This document shows positions 21,642 through 33,496 of a DNA stretch of 64,000 bases, one piece after another; positions within the stretch are counted from its first letter, which is position 1, and every line of letters begins with the position of its first letter. The stretch spans positions 91,710,001 through 91,774,000 of the forward strand of contig CM074856.1 of assembly GCA_037501455.1 (NCBI GenBank), read 5' to 3'. The notes beneath the pieces are model-generated. The model made no database searches, was not told the DNA's origin, and worked only from the letters and a program-made list of their open reading frames with translations. This DNA is from Lantana camara (Eukaryota; Streptophyta; Magnoliopsida; Lamiales; Verbenaceae). The position numbers and the translations under genes were made by a program.

Positions 21642-24600
21642 TGTAACGCCCCGACTTTTCGGACGTAAAGGTACGACGTATGTGTTTACCAAATTGCGCG
21701 AATTAATTGTTTTTACGTGTTTTATATTTAATTTTATTATAATTGTTATTATTTTATTTTATTATATTTTATATTAATTTATTATTATTTTATATATATA
21801 TTTCATATTCAAGAATATATGCATATATATATGTTTAATTATTTTATTATTCATTTAATGATTATGCTAATTATATGTTATGTTAATTAATCATGTTTTA
21901 GTTAATTAATTACGTGACCTAATTTAATTTATTTAATATTAGAATTTATTTATTTATTTAAATTTTTGCATGGGAATTATAATTTGTGCATGGAATTTAT
22001 GATTTACGCTTGAATTGCATGAAATGTGCATGTTGTTCATTTTGTGCATTGTTCTTATATGAAATGATATCGAATTGCCGCGAATTTGTAGTATGTCGTA
22101 AATATATGTGTTATTAACATGATTTTATGCTCGATTTATATTTTCGAATTCATTTGATATGTTAACGAATTTAATTTGATTCGAGGAACCAAATCGGGGG
22201 CTAACGAGCACTTAGCGTACCCTTGGTTCCGAATTTAATATCTTGAGCTCGGGAACTCGGATTTGAGTTCCGTCAACTCCGCTGAACTCGTAACGAAAAT
22301 TCGAGTTTAATAAACTTATCCTTATATTTTTCCTAAGTCATTTGAACCTCCGATATCCAACCGAAAAACGAATCGGGGACCAATTTGACCTTGTTGTACA
22401 AATTTAGCCATATCTTATCCAAACTATAACCAAATTAACCATGGTTTGATTCCTTAGATCCCTAACTCAACCATCTATCATGACATATCAAGACCTAACC
22501 AAGCTAACCCTCACACAATCCCCAAAACTCAGCCAAAGCTACTGCTCTTCATTCCAGTCCCGTAACCCTTCACCCTTTGGAGATTTTGGAGCTCAAATCT
22601 CATCCAAACTTCTTCCATTCAACAATGTAAGTTTAGGATTGTATTATATGTTTATTTCTGAGCATTTTCATCCTTTCATTCATGAATTTGAGCATGGTTT
22701 CTTCATTCTGGGCCGTTTTTCCGAAAATGAAGAGAATTTGGGCATTTTCTTGATCTCATTCGTTTCTCAATGGTTTTGATTGATTCCAAGCTTGAGATTG
22801 ATTGTTTTGACATCCTAATATTATTTATGGTCATTGATTTCATGGTGGTTGAGATATTTATGAGATATCATTTATGACATTTTGAGAAAAATCCACATGA
22901 ATGTCACGTACGGTTGTTGTCTTGTTTGAGCTTGTTCGGAACTGAATTATGTGTTTAATTTATGATGTTTTGCTGCACAATTGATGGCCTTATGGACCTG
23001 AACTGAGTTGGATTAACTGAGAGCAAGCATGCCCTGTTTTTCTTCAAGCTTGGCCCTGTTTCTTTTGTCACGCTGAGTTGCTGTCAACTGCTGTAATTTC
23101 TTCCTTTTTGCTGTCATTTTCGTGACCTTTTAGCTTGTGTTCTTGTTGAGTTCTTACTGCCATTTATGCCTTGTTTTTTTGCCTTTCTTGCCTGCTTTTC
23201 CTGCGTTCTTGGCTGCTCTGTTTCTGCGCATTTTTGCTGTCTGTTACAGGGGTTGCTGGTGCGTGGGACGGGGGTGCCATTTTTGCCCATTCCAGCGAGG
23301 AACGGGGGTGCAGTTGGGCCTGGGATTTCTGTACCAAGACACGGGGGTGTCTCGGTCTAGGCTTGGGAGGTGACACGGGGGTGTCACCCCGTTTTTCCCG
23401 ACTGTTTTGCTGCGTTCCTTGACTGTTGCTGCTGCTGTATATTTATGCTTGGCTGCTGTATTTTGGTGTTTTGTGTGTGCATGAATTGATGGAGTTATGC
23501 ATGCATGGCTTGTGTATATAATATATATATATAGATGCTTGTGTGTGTGTGTAATTGCATGCGTGTATATATATATATATATATATATATATTATGTGTA
23601 ATTGTGTAATGTGTGTGCGTATATATGCATGGATGTGAGTTGTGTGCATGGTATTATATTAAATGCATATATTTATTATATATTTTGAATATTATTTGAT
23701 TTAATTCAATTCTTGAAATTAATTGAATTCTATTTCGCGTATTTATTCTACCGATTATTGATTGAACGTTTTATTTATTTTATTCCTAATTGTGAATATG
23801 AATATTACTTGCTATGATTATTAAATGAAGTTTTAGATTAATTGATATGCAATATGAATGTTATGAATGTTTATGAATTTATGAAATTTATATGAATTTA
23901 TATGAATTTATGAATTTATGAAATTGAATGAAACTTATGGACGAATGATATGATTATATGTTTTAAATTTATTAATAGTGCACATGAACATTTTTATGAT
24001 ATAACATGATCATTTATGCATTCATGACATATTCACTTCATTGTCGAGCGTCATATGTGGTCATTGAGTCTCATACCTTTTCTTTTGCACAGATTCGGGT
24101 TTGGTCGGAGACGAGGGCGAGCATTGAGACGCTTGTGCCTTTCTTTTGCTTTGGTAAAGGTGGGTTTTTCTTCTACTAGTTAAAACAACCCGATATATCC
24201 CTTATGTGAAAGGTTTTAAGCCAAAATAGTATATTTATATAAATCGAGTCATTTTGGGTAAATGATTTCAAACGTATGACCCCGTTTATTTATGAAACCC
24301 TACCTTATGTTTGGCGAGATATTTATGATTATGATTGCACGGGCCCCGGGACTTAGTATATGTGGCTAACCGAGGAAGCAAGGGCTGACGGGGATCCCAT
24401 ATACTAGTCCCAACCAAACTACGGTGATACCGGCCCTCGCTAGGAGGTTTAGTGAGGAATGGGAGCTGAGTGCCCTTGGGGAATTCATGTACCCCCATTG
24501 GCCTATGTATGAACCGGTGGCCGGGTCTTGCAAGCCCGTCCACCACCCGGAGGAAGAAGGTGTATATGAATGATTATGATCATGTATTTATGAGCACAAA

Positions 24601-25328
24601 GGATTTCTGTATGATAATGAATGATTGAATAATTAATTATGATTACACGAGGAGTAGGTTGGAGATTGTGCACGCCCACTCGCCGGGCCATAAACCCTTA
24701 TGAACAATTATGAATGAAAATGAACGTCGTAATCCCGTTGATGCCTTTCTTTTGTTTTAACCACTTGGGAAATTCTTATCAAACTTCACACGGGATTAGG
24801 GCTTGCATGTATGTGTTTAATTTATGCGATATTATATATCTTATGCCCCGTTTTTTATACCCACCAATCTCTTTTAGACTGAACCCGATTGTTTTCAGTT
24901 GTTTTGTGCAGGTATAGGAGTGCTAGGCGGGAATACAGGTCGTCTAGGTCTTGCATTTATGTTTAGCACTTCTTTCAGTCTCATATGTTCATACTCTCAT
25001 TGCTTTTGTATTTGATTATAGTTTATGCTTGGAGCGTTATGATTTTTGTAGGCCATGAGCGTCGTTGAATGTTGGAATGCTTGTGTATATCTATTTTTGG
25101 AGCTTGGTGGCTCATTATATATATGCTATGTTATTCTTGCTTTCGTGTATCATTTTAACTCTGATTTTATGATTCTTGAGTTGATTGGTTTAAGGGTTAG
25201 TCCCGCCTAGCATAGCGTGTGTGTTGTGTCCCCGTTCGCTGTGGATTTGGCACGTGTATGGACTTCCATTTCACATACGGGTCGGGTCCCGGTGCGGGGG
25301 ATGTGGTACCTCACGCTCGGGTGCTACA
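21642..25328 (+). repeat. 3' LTR of element A (3687 bp)
   Basis: Same ends and internal landmarks as the 5' LTR. It is about 126 bp shorter, mainly because a TA-rich block present at about 15080-15200 in the 5' LTR is missing near 23665. Scattered substitutions are seen throughout, including one in the conserved hairpin. Confidence 0.93.
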
Positions 25329-26134
25329 CTCTTGGTGTATGAAATGAAATGAGGGAGATGTTGGCTGGTTAAGGGTTAAGTGAGAGTCATGTGGGTCCAA
25401 ATCTCACTCCATTTGGTTAACTATGGTTCAAGTTATGGTTAAAATGGTGGAAGGTGGTCATTTAGGCGAACGTCACAAGTTTCGATTAAAGTTCGGAGGT
25501 CAAAACGATCTTAGAAAAATATGAGGCTTGTTCTATTGAACTTGAATCTTCGATACGAGTTCATCGGAGTGACGAAACTCGATTCCGAGCTCCCGAGCTC
25601 AAGATATCACATACGGAACCAAGGGTGCGCTAATTGCTCGTTAGCCCCCGATTTGGTTCCACAATAGAAAATAAATTCGTTACCACGTCAAACGAGATCG
25701 AAAACGTAAAACGAGCATATAGACATGTTTATAACACATAAATCTACGACATACTAAATTTCTACTAAATTTCGACATCAAATCATATAAGAACGACGCA
25801 CGATCAAAACAGTCATGCATAAACGTAACAATTTCATAACATTTCAAATTAAATAATAAAATTCAATTTCTATTTTAATTTAAATATGCAAGTCAATGTT
25901 TAATATTGAAATTAATTATTATAATTAAAACATGATTAATTAACATTAATACTAATTATCAATTAAACAATTTCCAATTTTAACGAAATAAAATAAAATA
26001 AAAGGAAATAAAATAATAACAATTTTATAGTAAAATTAAAATTTTAAAACACTTATACATAATTAAATAATTTAATTATGCAATTTATAAACACATACGC
26101 CATATTTGTACAAATGAAAAACCGGGGCGTTACA
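25329..26134 (-). mobile_element. Element B: 5' LTR, outer part
   Basis: Continues B's LTR after element A. The first five bases, CTCTT, are A's target duplication. On the minus strand the LTR starts at 26134 with TGTAACGCCCC. GTTGT (26135-26139) is B's expected target duplication in K; its partner lies left of the window. Confidence 0.8.
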
Positions 26135-26768
26135 GTTGTAATCCCGAGCATTGTTTTCTTTGTTTTCACCCACTTGGGAAATGTTTTAAAACCTTGTATG
26201 GGATTATGACTCGCATGTGTGTGTGCACTTTAATTCTTGTAATATTATAATATTAAACCCTGTTTTATACCCACCAGTCTCCTATAGACTGAACCCGGCT
26301 TTGTTTTCAGTGCTTTTATAGGTTTTGGAGTGCTAGACGGGAAGTCGAGTCTATCCAGTCTCTTGATCGAGTTCGGGTCTGTTCATATGCATTTGGAAAA
26401 TTGAATAAGTTATAGAATTATGTATGAATTGTTATGATCATATTACATTGACTCGGGACAGGCTTCTAGGGATAGCTGAACCTGTAAATTTGTGATTTAT
26501 GATTTATGTTTTAAATTTTCGAGAATAGGTACTCATGCTAGTGGAACCCGTCTTTTATGATAAACCTCGTGATTGATTATATATCCTGCGTCTGCACTCG
26601 CATTTAATTTATGAGTTGGTTTATTTGGTTTCGAGGTTCTAGCTCCCGCCTATCCTAGAGTGTGAGTGAGTCCCCGTTCGCCGAGATTCGGCACGTGTAT
26701 GGACTCTCCATTTCATATGCGGGTCGGGTCTCAGTGCGGGGATGTGGGGCCTTCCGTTTGGGCGCTAT
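26135..26768 (+). mobile_element. Element K: 3' part of a Tekay-like LTR
   Basis: A plus-strand LTR interrupted by B at its left. It carries the hairpin CAGTCT/AGACTG (26275-26291), TGCTAGACGGG (about 26330) and the terminal block GTGCGGGGATGTGG (about 26736). The end reads GGGCGCTATA, apparently a mutated form of the usual ...GCTACA. The sequence then switches at about 26769 to element I. No coding sequence; the frame at 26662-26967 crosses the boundary and is not a gene. Confidence 0.65.
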
Positions 26769-26856
26769 AGTTGGGGCTGGGCCTGTGCATAGTCTCCATC
26801 CAAGGTATCATGCGCGACCCCGGGAGCTAGGGAAGGCATGGTATTTTGATGCCTTC
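26769..26856 (+). mobile_element. Element I: LTR fragment, first part
   Basis: These 88 bp align with the D LTR near 36715-36790 (CATAG, ATATCAT-like, GCGACC, GGCATGGTAT) and continue after solo LTR J at 29507. They are the left remnant of I's LTR between K and J. Confidence 0.6.
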
Positions 26857-29506
26857 TGTAGTACCCGGAACGCCGATATGCCACACCCCCGCACCATAGC
26901 TCAGTCCACATACGAACTGGATGATCCGTACATGAACCAAGACCATAGCGAATGGGTGACAAAATAAGAAACCATCTAGCTAGGCAGGACTAGACCCCAA
27001 TTCAATTAATCACCAACATACATAATCAATAATACGGAAGCATAAGATACATACATTCAATAATTTAACATCACCATGTTCACCACTTCTTCCAATACAA
27101 ACCATCTTCCAAATTTAGAAGTGCCAAAAGGTTCATAACATTACAATTACGCATCAATAATATACAAGGAACATGCTAGACTCAAAAGTAAAGACCTGAC
27201 TCGACCCCGCCTAACACTCAACCTGCAAAACTGAAAATGTGAGGGTGTCAGTCTACCAAAGACTGAGTGAGGGGTCTATAAATAAATATTAACACAATTA
27301 ACATGAAAGTTATAATCTCGGGTAAGGTTTTTAATAAAGGAAACAATATAAGTTCAATATTAGAATAGATCTCGCCCGAGATTACAACTAATCCATTTAA
27401 CAATACAAACGTCATCAATTCAAATCAATTCAATCAGTGGCCCGGCGAGTGAGGGCAATTCTCCAACCTTACTCCAATTAGTGAACATTACCAATAATTA
27501 AATTATTAACGAGTTAAGTGATCATGCAATCAATTACGGTGCGCAAGTAGCAGTTTCAATACCCTTCTTCCTAGGCATAGGGTTCATGAGTCCCTACGCC
27601 AAGCGGGCTCCTTTCCTCCACCAAACCTCCTGGTGGATTCAGGGTTGACCCCAACAGTAGGTGAGGATAGTGCAAGAGATCACCGTCGGCCCGATGCCTC
27701 CCCGAATTACTCAATACACTATTCTCGGGCCCAAAGTGAACATGCTTTACTCGCCAAAACAATCAATCAACCAACCAATCAATCAATCAATCTGTTCAAT
27801 CCGTGAAACCTGTTGAAAATCAATAGAGTTTGGAAAACTATAGATATATAGATACATTTTGGCTTAAAACATCACATAGGGTTATATGGGTTCTATATAT
27901 CTAGAAATTAAACCTCACATGTGCTAAAAAAATAACAAGGATATAATTATGAAGCTTGCTCCTCGTCAACGGGAAGACAATCTGTGTAAAAAGGGACAAG
28001 TGTTTGTGAGACATGACTCTAATGAACCCATTACGACGCACGACAAAGTTATGGATCAATATATCATACAATAACAATCAAGGAATGTCAATTAGGAGTA
28101 TAATTATCAATAAAACAAGTATATAACTCATATAATCACATACGGGAGCCAAGGAAGTTAAAGGAATGCAATAAGAGAGGTTTTGGTGAAGTTTGGTAAA
28201 AACGGACAATTTTAGGAAACGTACATGCAGGGGGAAAACTGGAATATCTTTAATTATAGAAATGGGAATTGAGTTTTGTTTGTTGGGAATGAAACTAGAC
28301 TGAAATATCTTTCCAATGATATATGTTACGTTTTCTAGTTCAAAACGAGGAGAAAATGGCGTAAGCTTGAAGTTAGGCGAGTGTAGTTTTCCGGAAAAGT
28401 GGCGACATCTAAGAGAATTGATTATATCCCACAATTCACAAAAGATATTGAGATGATTCCAATGGGAGATTGTTCTAGACCTCAAGAGGTTTCCAACGGT
28501 TCAAAAATCAGGTCATTTGGAGTTCGGATGAGGGACAAACGCCGGTTTCAAAATGAACTGAAAGTAGAAACGGGAGTTTGGAAGCTCTGGGGTAAGGCAC
28601 ACACATCTCACACGGGCGTTTGGTAAAATAACTAAGGGACGAAACGCCCATTTGGGAACAATCTGGGCGAAAACAGGGTATGGGTACGGGAATCGGCTCC
28701 CAAGCCTTCCCAACACAAAATCAATGCAAGAAATCAACCTAAAACTAACATATAACATGTATATGATCATATAAATCAATTAGGTAACATTTAATCCATC
28801 AAATGTGCATCAATCATCAAGGAATCATCAATCAAAACCCACATAATTCCATGGCCTCCAACTCTCATTTTATACAAGAATTCATGCAAGCTTTGAAGAT
28901 TAATAGTCCTAATCATGCTTCTAACATCAAATAAACAAGTAATCAAATCATAGATTCTTAAACCCTACTTCATGTATAAATCAAGAACTCAATAATATCT
29001 CCAACTCTACCTTAATGAAAGAAAGAAGAGATGAAATGAAGTGATGATGTTGATGCTCCAAAATATGCAATTTCCCCTTGAATTCAAGCTTGAGAATGAT
29101 GAAATCCACTTCTTCTCCTTGGGGTTTTTGGATAGGGATGACGGAGAGAGAGGAGGGATCATGTGTGTATATGTTTGTATGCAATAAAGTGATATATGCT
29201 AGATATTATATGACTAGACACAAATTGCAATTTAATCCCTCCAAATCGTAAGTCATGCAATTAGGTTCACACTCATGGAAAATGGTCATTTAAGTCCTAA
29301 GCAAAGTTAATGCAATTAAGTCCACCAATTTAAGAAATGATCACTTAAGGGCAATTAGGCAATTAAACTACATTTGTCAAATAATTGACGTAATTTCTCA
29401 CGTTAACAATTATTTCATATAAGTTCATAGAAAATATAGTGCATCTAAGGTTATGCAATGTATATAAATTATCACATATTGCACATAGGAAAAACGGGGC
29501 GTTACA
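26857..29506 (-). mobile_element. Element J: solo LTR (2650 bp)
   Basis: On the minus strand it starts TGTAACGCCCCG at 29506 and ends ...GGGTACTACA at 26857. CCTTC flanks both ends (26852-26856 and 29507-29511), so this is a complete LTR left by recombination between two LTRs. It carries the conserved hairpin (27249-27265), an exon-like segment opening after TACACAG (near 27980 on the minus strand) and the usual end block (26880-26950). No coding sequence. Confidence 0.85.
27249..27265 (-). promoter_or_regulatory. Conserved LTR hairpin of element J
   Basis: CAGTCT and AGACTG pair around a 5-base loop; the minus-strand TATA-like stretch lies near 27280-27290. Confidence 0.55.
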
Positions 29507-30360
29507 CCTTCGGTGTGAAAACCGGAGAGGGCACATTGTGGGTTAGCTACCCGCGTGAGTTTGTTAAAGTTATGGATGGTTAGAGCTACGCGCGTGGCTC
29601 TTCCATCACTGGAGGAGAGGATGGATTTGTTTATGATTTATGTTTTGTTATGATATGAGGAGTAAAGGTTGGAAGCTCGTTCTCACCGAGCATATTTTAT
29701 GATCTGTTATGAGAGTTATGAATTGGAATAGAGCCTTTGAAAATGGTTTTAAGTATATACGTTTGTCTTGAAACGTTTTGGTTTGTAGAACATATTCCAG
29801 TTCATGAATCCATTTTGTTATGTGCTTTGCTTTACATATATAGTGTGTGGGTGTGTGTTAGCCCCCTCACTCAGTCAGTTGACTGAACACACATTTACCT
29901 TTCATTTTCAGGTCCCTCTTTTGACTTGAGCTAGGCGGAGAAGTGTGTCCTTCGAGTCGCACTTACGGGTCTAGGTCTTGGTCTTTTGCATATGTCTACA
30001 TACACTTTTTATTATTTTGTATATGTATACCTTGAATACTTGGGATTTGAATACTTTTAGTGTTGATAAAGCCGTGTGGTCATTGTACAAGCTGTATATA
30101 TGTTGGTACCTATATGTATTTATGATATGCGTATAAGTGTTGGTACCTATAAGTATCTATGTTATGCATTTACTTACTTGTTTTGATTTTATTTGTCTTG
30201 GTTCCGTGCACTCTGAGGTAGTTTTAGTTAGCTCCGCCCGACTTAGTGAGTGAGCTAGTCTCCTGTTTGCTAAGGTTCGGATTCGGGTATGGACTTTCTA
30301 TTTCATGATCGGGTTTGGTTCTTAGTGCGGGGGATGTGGTCCCTATGTTTGGGTGCTACA
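29507..30360 (+). mobile_element. Element I: LTR, second part
   Basis: Continues I's LTR after J and ends GGGTGCTACA at 30360. It holds a TATA-like box (29831-29845), the hairpin CAGTCA/TGACTG (29872-29885), GAGCTAGGCGGAG (about 29930) and the terminal block GTGCGGGGGATGTGG (about 30335). It is closest to the D LTR family. Confidence 0.75.
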
Positions 30361-30634
30361 TCCTAACCCCATGGCGATATTATATAGCAACTTCAAGGCA
30401 TTTGATCCTCCCTAATTAAGAGAAGGCGATGATATCCAGGCCGAGGAATGGATTTTTGAAATAGAGAGCATATTCGAAGTATGGACGTGCAAATCTCATG
30501 ATATGGCTCGCCTTGCCGTATTTCTCCTACAAGGACAAGCGAGGCAATGGTGAAAAAGAGTTGCCACACAGATTGAAGCAACAAGTGAATGGTTAACATG
30601 GGGTGCCTTTGTTCGAGAGTTTAGGAAGAGGTAC
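30361..30634 (+). pseudogene. Decayed gag fragment of element I
   Basis: Frame from 30389 reads FKAFDPP, then a stop, then EEWIFEIESIFEVW, RLAVFLLQGQARQW, another stop, and WGAFVREFRKRY. This is the core of the retrotransposon gag domain, here with two in-frame stops. Only 28 bases separate it from the LTR end, so the primer site, leader and gag N-terminus are missing, presumably by deletion. F interrupts it at 30635; the rest of gag should lie right of the window. Confidence 0.75.
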
Positions 30635-31116
30635 TGTAGCGCCCCAGACGGAAGGCACGACATCCCCCTCATCGAGACCCGACCGATATATGAAACGGAA
30701 GGTCCATACACGTGCCAAGTCACGGCGAACGGGGACTCACTCACTCACTAGGCTAGGCAGGAACTAAACCTTCGAAACCAAATGAGCAATTAATTGAAAA
30801 TTAAATTAACGTGCTGAAGCAAATCATAAGTTTAATCACAATATAAGCAGCAAGTGATGGGTTCAACTAACATCAATACCTAGTCCCGAAATTTCCAAAC
30901 ATGAATCATAAATCATAACCATGGTTCAATCTGTCCCGAATCAATAAAGCATAATCTTAGCATTTATACATGTTTCATTATGACTCCATTAAATTACGAT
31001 GTGCGTGTGGAAGGACTCTGACCTAACCAAAGGACTTGACCGACACAAAATCCCGCCTAGCCCTCCAGAACCTTCAAAGAACTGAAAACAAAGCCGGGTT
31101 CAATCTATAGGAGACT
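30635..31116 (-). mobile_element. Element F: LTR, first part (B-like family)
   Basis: On the minus strand this is the LTR end (...GCGCTACA at 30635), inserted into I's gag after GGTAC. It carries the terminal block (30660-30745) and follows the B LTR (10403-10890) closely. E is inserted at 31116, inside F's conserved hairpin. Confidence 0.75.
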
Positions 31117-32055
31117 TGTAACGCCCACTTTCCGGAAGTTCAGGTAAGCACGCCACGAGCGGGTGTTCGGGAGTTGGGGGAATTTAATTTAATCATTTCA
31201 TTCAATTATTTACAACCTTCATCATATTATATGAATTACATCTCTATGCATTTATATAAATTGTCATTTACGTGAATTATATGAACTAATTGCTATATGT
31301 GACCTAATTGCACTAAATGTCCTTGATTGACCCTTTGTGTAAATTTATGGACCTAATTGCATTAAAGAAGTTGGAGCTACTTGATCTTTTGTGTAGAGAG
31401 GAAATTTGATTGAATCAATTCAAATATTAGGAGGACTTATGTACAAAATATGATGACTCATGTCTATTCTTTCAAGACTTTGGATTATATCATCTCTTCT
31501 TCCATTGCATTCTACTTAATTTCATTTTCATCAAAAATCACACACACACACACACACAAAATACCGATCAAAACACTAAGAGAAGGAGAAGAATTTCATC
31601 TCAAATTTCAAGCTAGATTTTGGAGGAATTGCATGCTTTAAAGCTTCTTCAACATCATCCCATCCTTCTCTCCTTTCTTTTTTCATACTAAGGTATAAAT
31701 GAAGATTTTTGCTTGAATTCTTGATTCATTTACGAGATAGGGTTTGATGCTTAAGTGATGATTCTTATTCTTTTATGGTTAGAAGCATGATCATGATTAT
31801 TGAACTTGCAAGATTGCATGAAAGCATAAGTTATATAGAAGTTGATGGCATGAATTCATAATGGTTTGGAATGATGATATCTTGATGATTGATGCATGTT
31901 TCATGGTTTATATGCTACCTAATTGATGTCTTTAAGTTATATACATGTTATAAGATTATTTTGGAGCATTTTGGTTGAGTTTACTTTGGGTTTTCGTTCC
32001 TTTTCTTTCTTCCCCGAAGCTACCCCTGTTTTGCCCCTTTTTCCACCTCTGGAAC

Positions 32056-32178
32056 AGTACCCGGCCGGGTACTTTTTTTGCATAAAAAGTACCCGGGCGG
32101 GTAGTTTGATGCCGAAAAGCTTCTGTACTGCTCTACCTGGTCGGGGAACTTTTCCTTTGAATTTTACCCGGCCGGGTA
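32056..32178 (+). promoter_or_regulatory. GC-rich palindrome array in LTR E
   Basis: AGTACCCGG/CCGGGTACT is a perfect 18 bp palindrome (32056-32073). TACCCG-GG-CGGGTA (32090-32103) and TACCCGG/CCGGGTA (32165-32178) follow. Solo LTR G has a matching set at 60853-60975. Confidence 0.65.
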
Positions 32179-33472
32179 CTCCCTCATCCGAACTCCAAAT
32201 GACCTGATTTTTGATTCGTTGGAAAGATCTTGAAGTCTAGAACAACCTAAAATTGGAACAATCTCAATATCTTTTCCCATTTATGAGATATCATCAATTC
32301 TTTTTGGTGTCACTGCTGTACCGACAAACTACACTCGCCTAACTTCAACCATTCGCCATTTCTTCCTCGCTTTGAACTAGAAAACGAGCCATATATCATT
32401 TTAAAGATATCTTTGTCTAGTTTCATTCCCAACAATCAAAACCCAATTCTAATCTCTAGAAATTTAGATATTTCCCTTTTTCCACAGATTGGTCATTTTA
32501 AAAAATTACGGGTTTTTGCCAAACTTCACCAAAACCCTTGTTATTGTGTTCATTTCACTTTCTTGGCTCCCATATATGACTTATATGAATTACATGCTTA
32601 CTTTATTGTTAATTTTGCTCCTATTTGACACTCATTGATTATAAATGCATGATTGAGGTTACATATCATTACCGTTCGTCATAATTGGTTCATTCGAGTC
32701 GAGTCTTATTTTACACTTGTCCTTGTTGCACAGATCTCGGTCCCGGAGACGAGGAGCACGCTCCATAGGGTGTTTCTTTGTTCCTTTTTGTTGGTTAAGG
32801 TGAGGTTTAAATTCTATATATATAGAACCCTTACAACCCTTATGTGATTTTCGGCCAAAACGTATCTATATATCTATAGTTTTCGAACCTTATGACTTTC
32901 AAATTATTTCACAAAAATGGATTGATTGATTGATTGATTGACGAATTGATTGTTTTGGCGAGTAACTATTGTTCACGTTGGGCCCAAGGGTAGTGTATTG
33001 AGCCAACCGGGAAAGCAAGGGCTGACGGGTAACTCTTGCACTATCCTCACCATTGTGGGATCACCTCTGAATCCACCAGGAGGGTTGGTGGAGGAAGAAA
33101 TCCCGTGCGTGGGAGTCATGTTCCTGACGTACACCATGATTGGATGGCTGGGTCTTGCAAGCCCTCCATCAGCCGGAGGAAGAAGGATTTATTGATTGAA
33201 ATTGCTAATTGTGCACAGAATTGTTTGTGTGATCACCTAATCCACTAATAAATTGAAGTATTATACACAGTCCATGAAAGGTTGGAGATTTGCGCTCACT
33301 CGTCGGGCCACAAATGCATTGTATTGAATTGATTGAATTGATAAAATGGATTAGTTGTAACCTCGGGCTATATTATCTCTTCTTTTCTAAATCGTGCTGT
33401 TATTTTCCAAAATTATTACCCGAGATTATAACTTGTATGTATGTGCGCAAATATTTAATTATACCCCTCGCT

Positions 33473-33489
33473 CGGTCCGTGTTGGACTG
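33473..33489 (+). promoter_or_regulatory. Conserved LTR hairpin of element E (covarying arms)
   Basis: CGGTCC pairs with GGACTG around GTGTT (one G-U pair). The base next to the loop is C-G here but T-A in A, B, G, J and K, and A-T in I and D, so pairing is kept while sequence changes. D inserted 7 bp downstream. Confidence 0.55.
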
Positions 33490-33496
33490 ACACCTC

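Larger units (their letters stand above)
13059..25328 (+). mobile_element. Element A: complete Ty3/gypsy chromovirus (Tekay/Del-like)
   Basis: Two long LTRs (13059-16871 and 21642-25328), both TG...CA, enclose a primer site, gag-pol and a polypurine tract. The target duplication CTCTT is seen on both sides (13054-13058 and 25329-25333), and removing the element restores a continuous B LTR (compare 6440-6490). Domain order is gag, zinc knuckle, protease, reverse transcriptase, RNase H, integrase, chromodomain-like tail, which defines Ty3/gypsy. The C-terminal module and the very long LTRs point to the Tekay/Del group of chromoviruses. Two one-base frameshifts interrupt the polyprotein, and the LTRs have diverged by several substitutions and one deletion of about 130 bp, so it is not a brand-new insertion. 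It could in principle have mobilised B and D in the past. Confidence 0.93.
31117..33496 (+). mobile_element. Element E: solo LTR, first part
   Basis: Starts TGTAACGCCC at 31117 after AGACT (31112-31116). It is interrupted at 33496 by D and ends at 58241, where AGACT (58242-58246) follows. No interior or second LTR exists, so it is a solo LTR of about 2.78 kb. Landmarks: exon end before GTATAAAT (about 31691), GC palindromes (32056-32178), acceptor-like TTGCACAG (about 32733) opening a 70 bp segment that ends before GTGAGGTTT, and the conserved hairpin (33473-33489). No coding sequence is supported. Confidence 0.85.
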
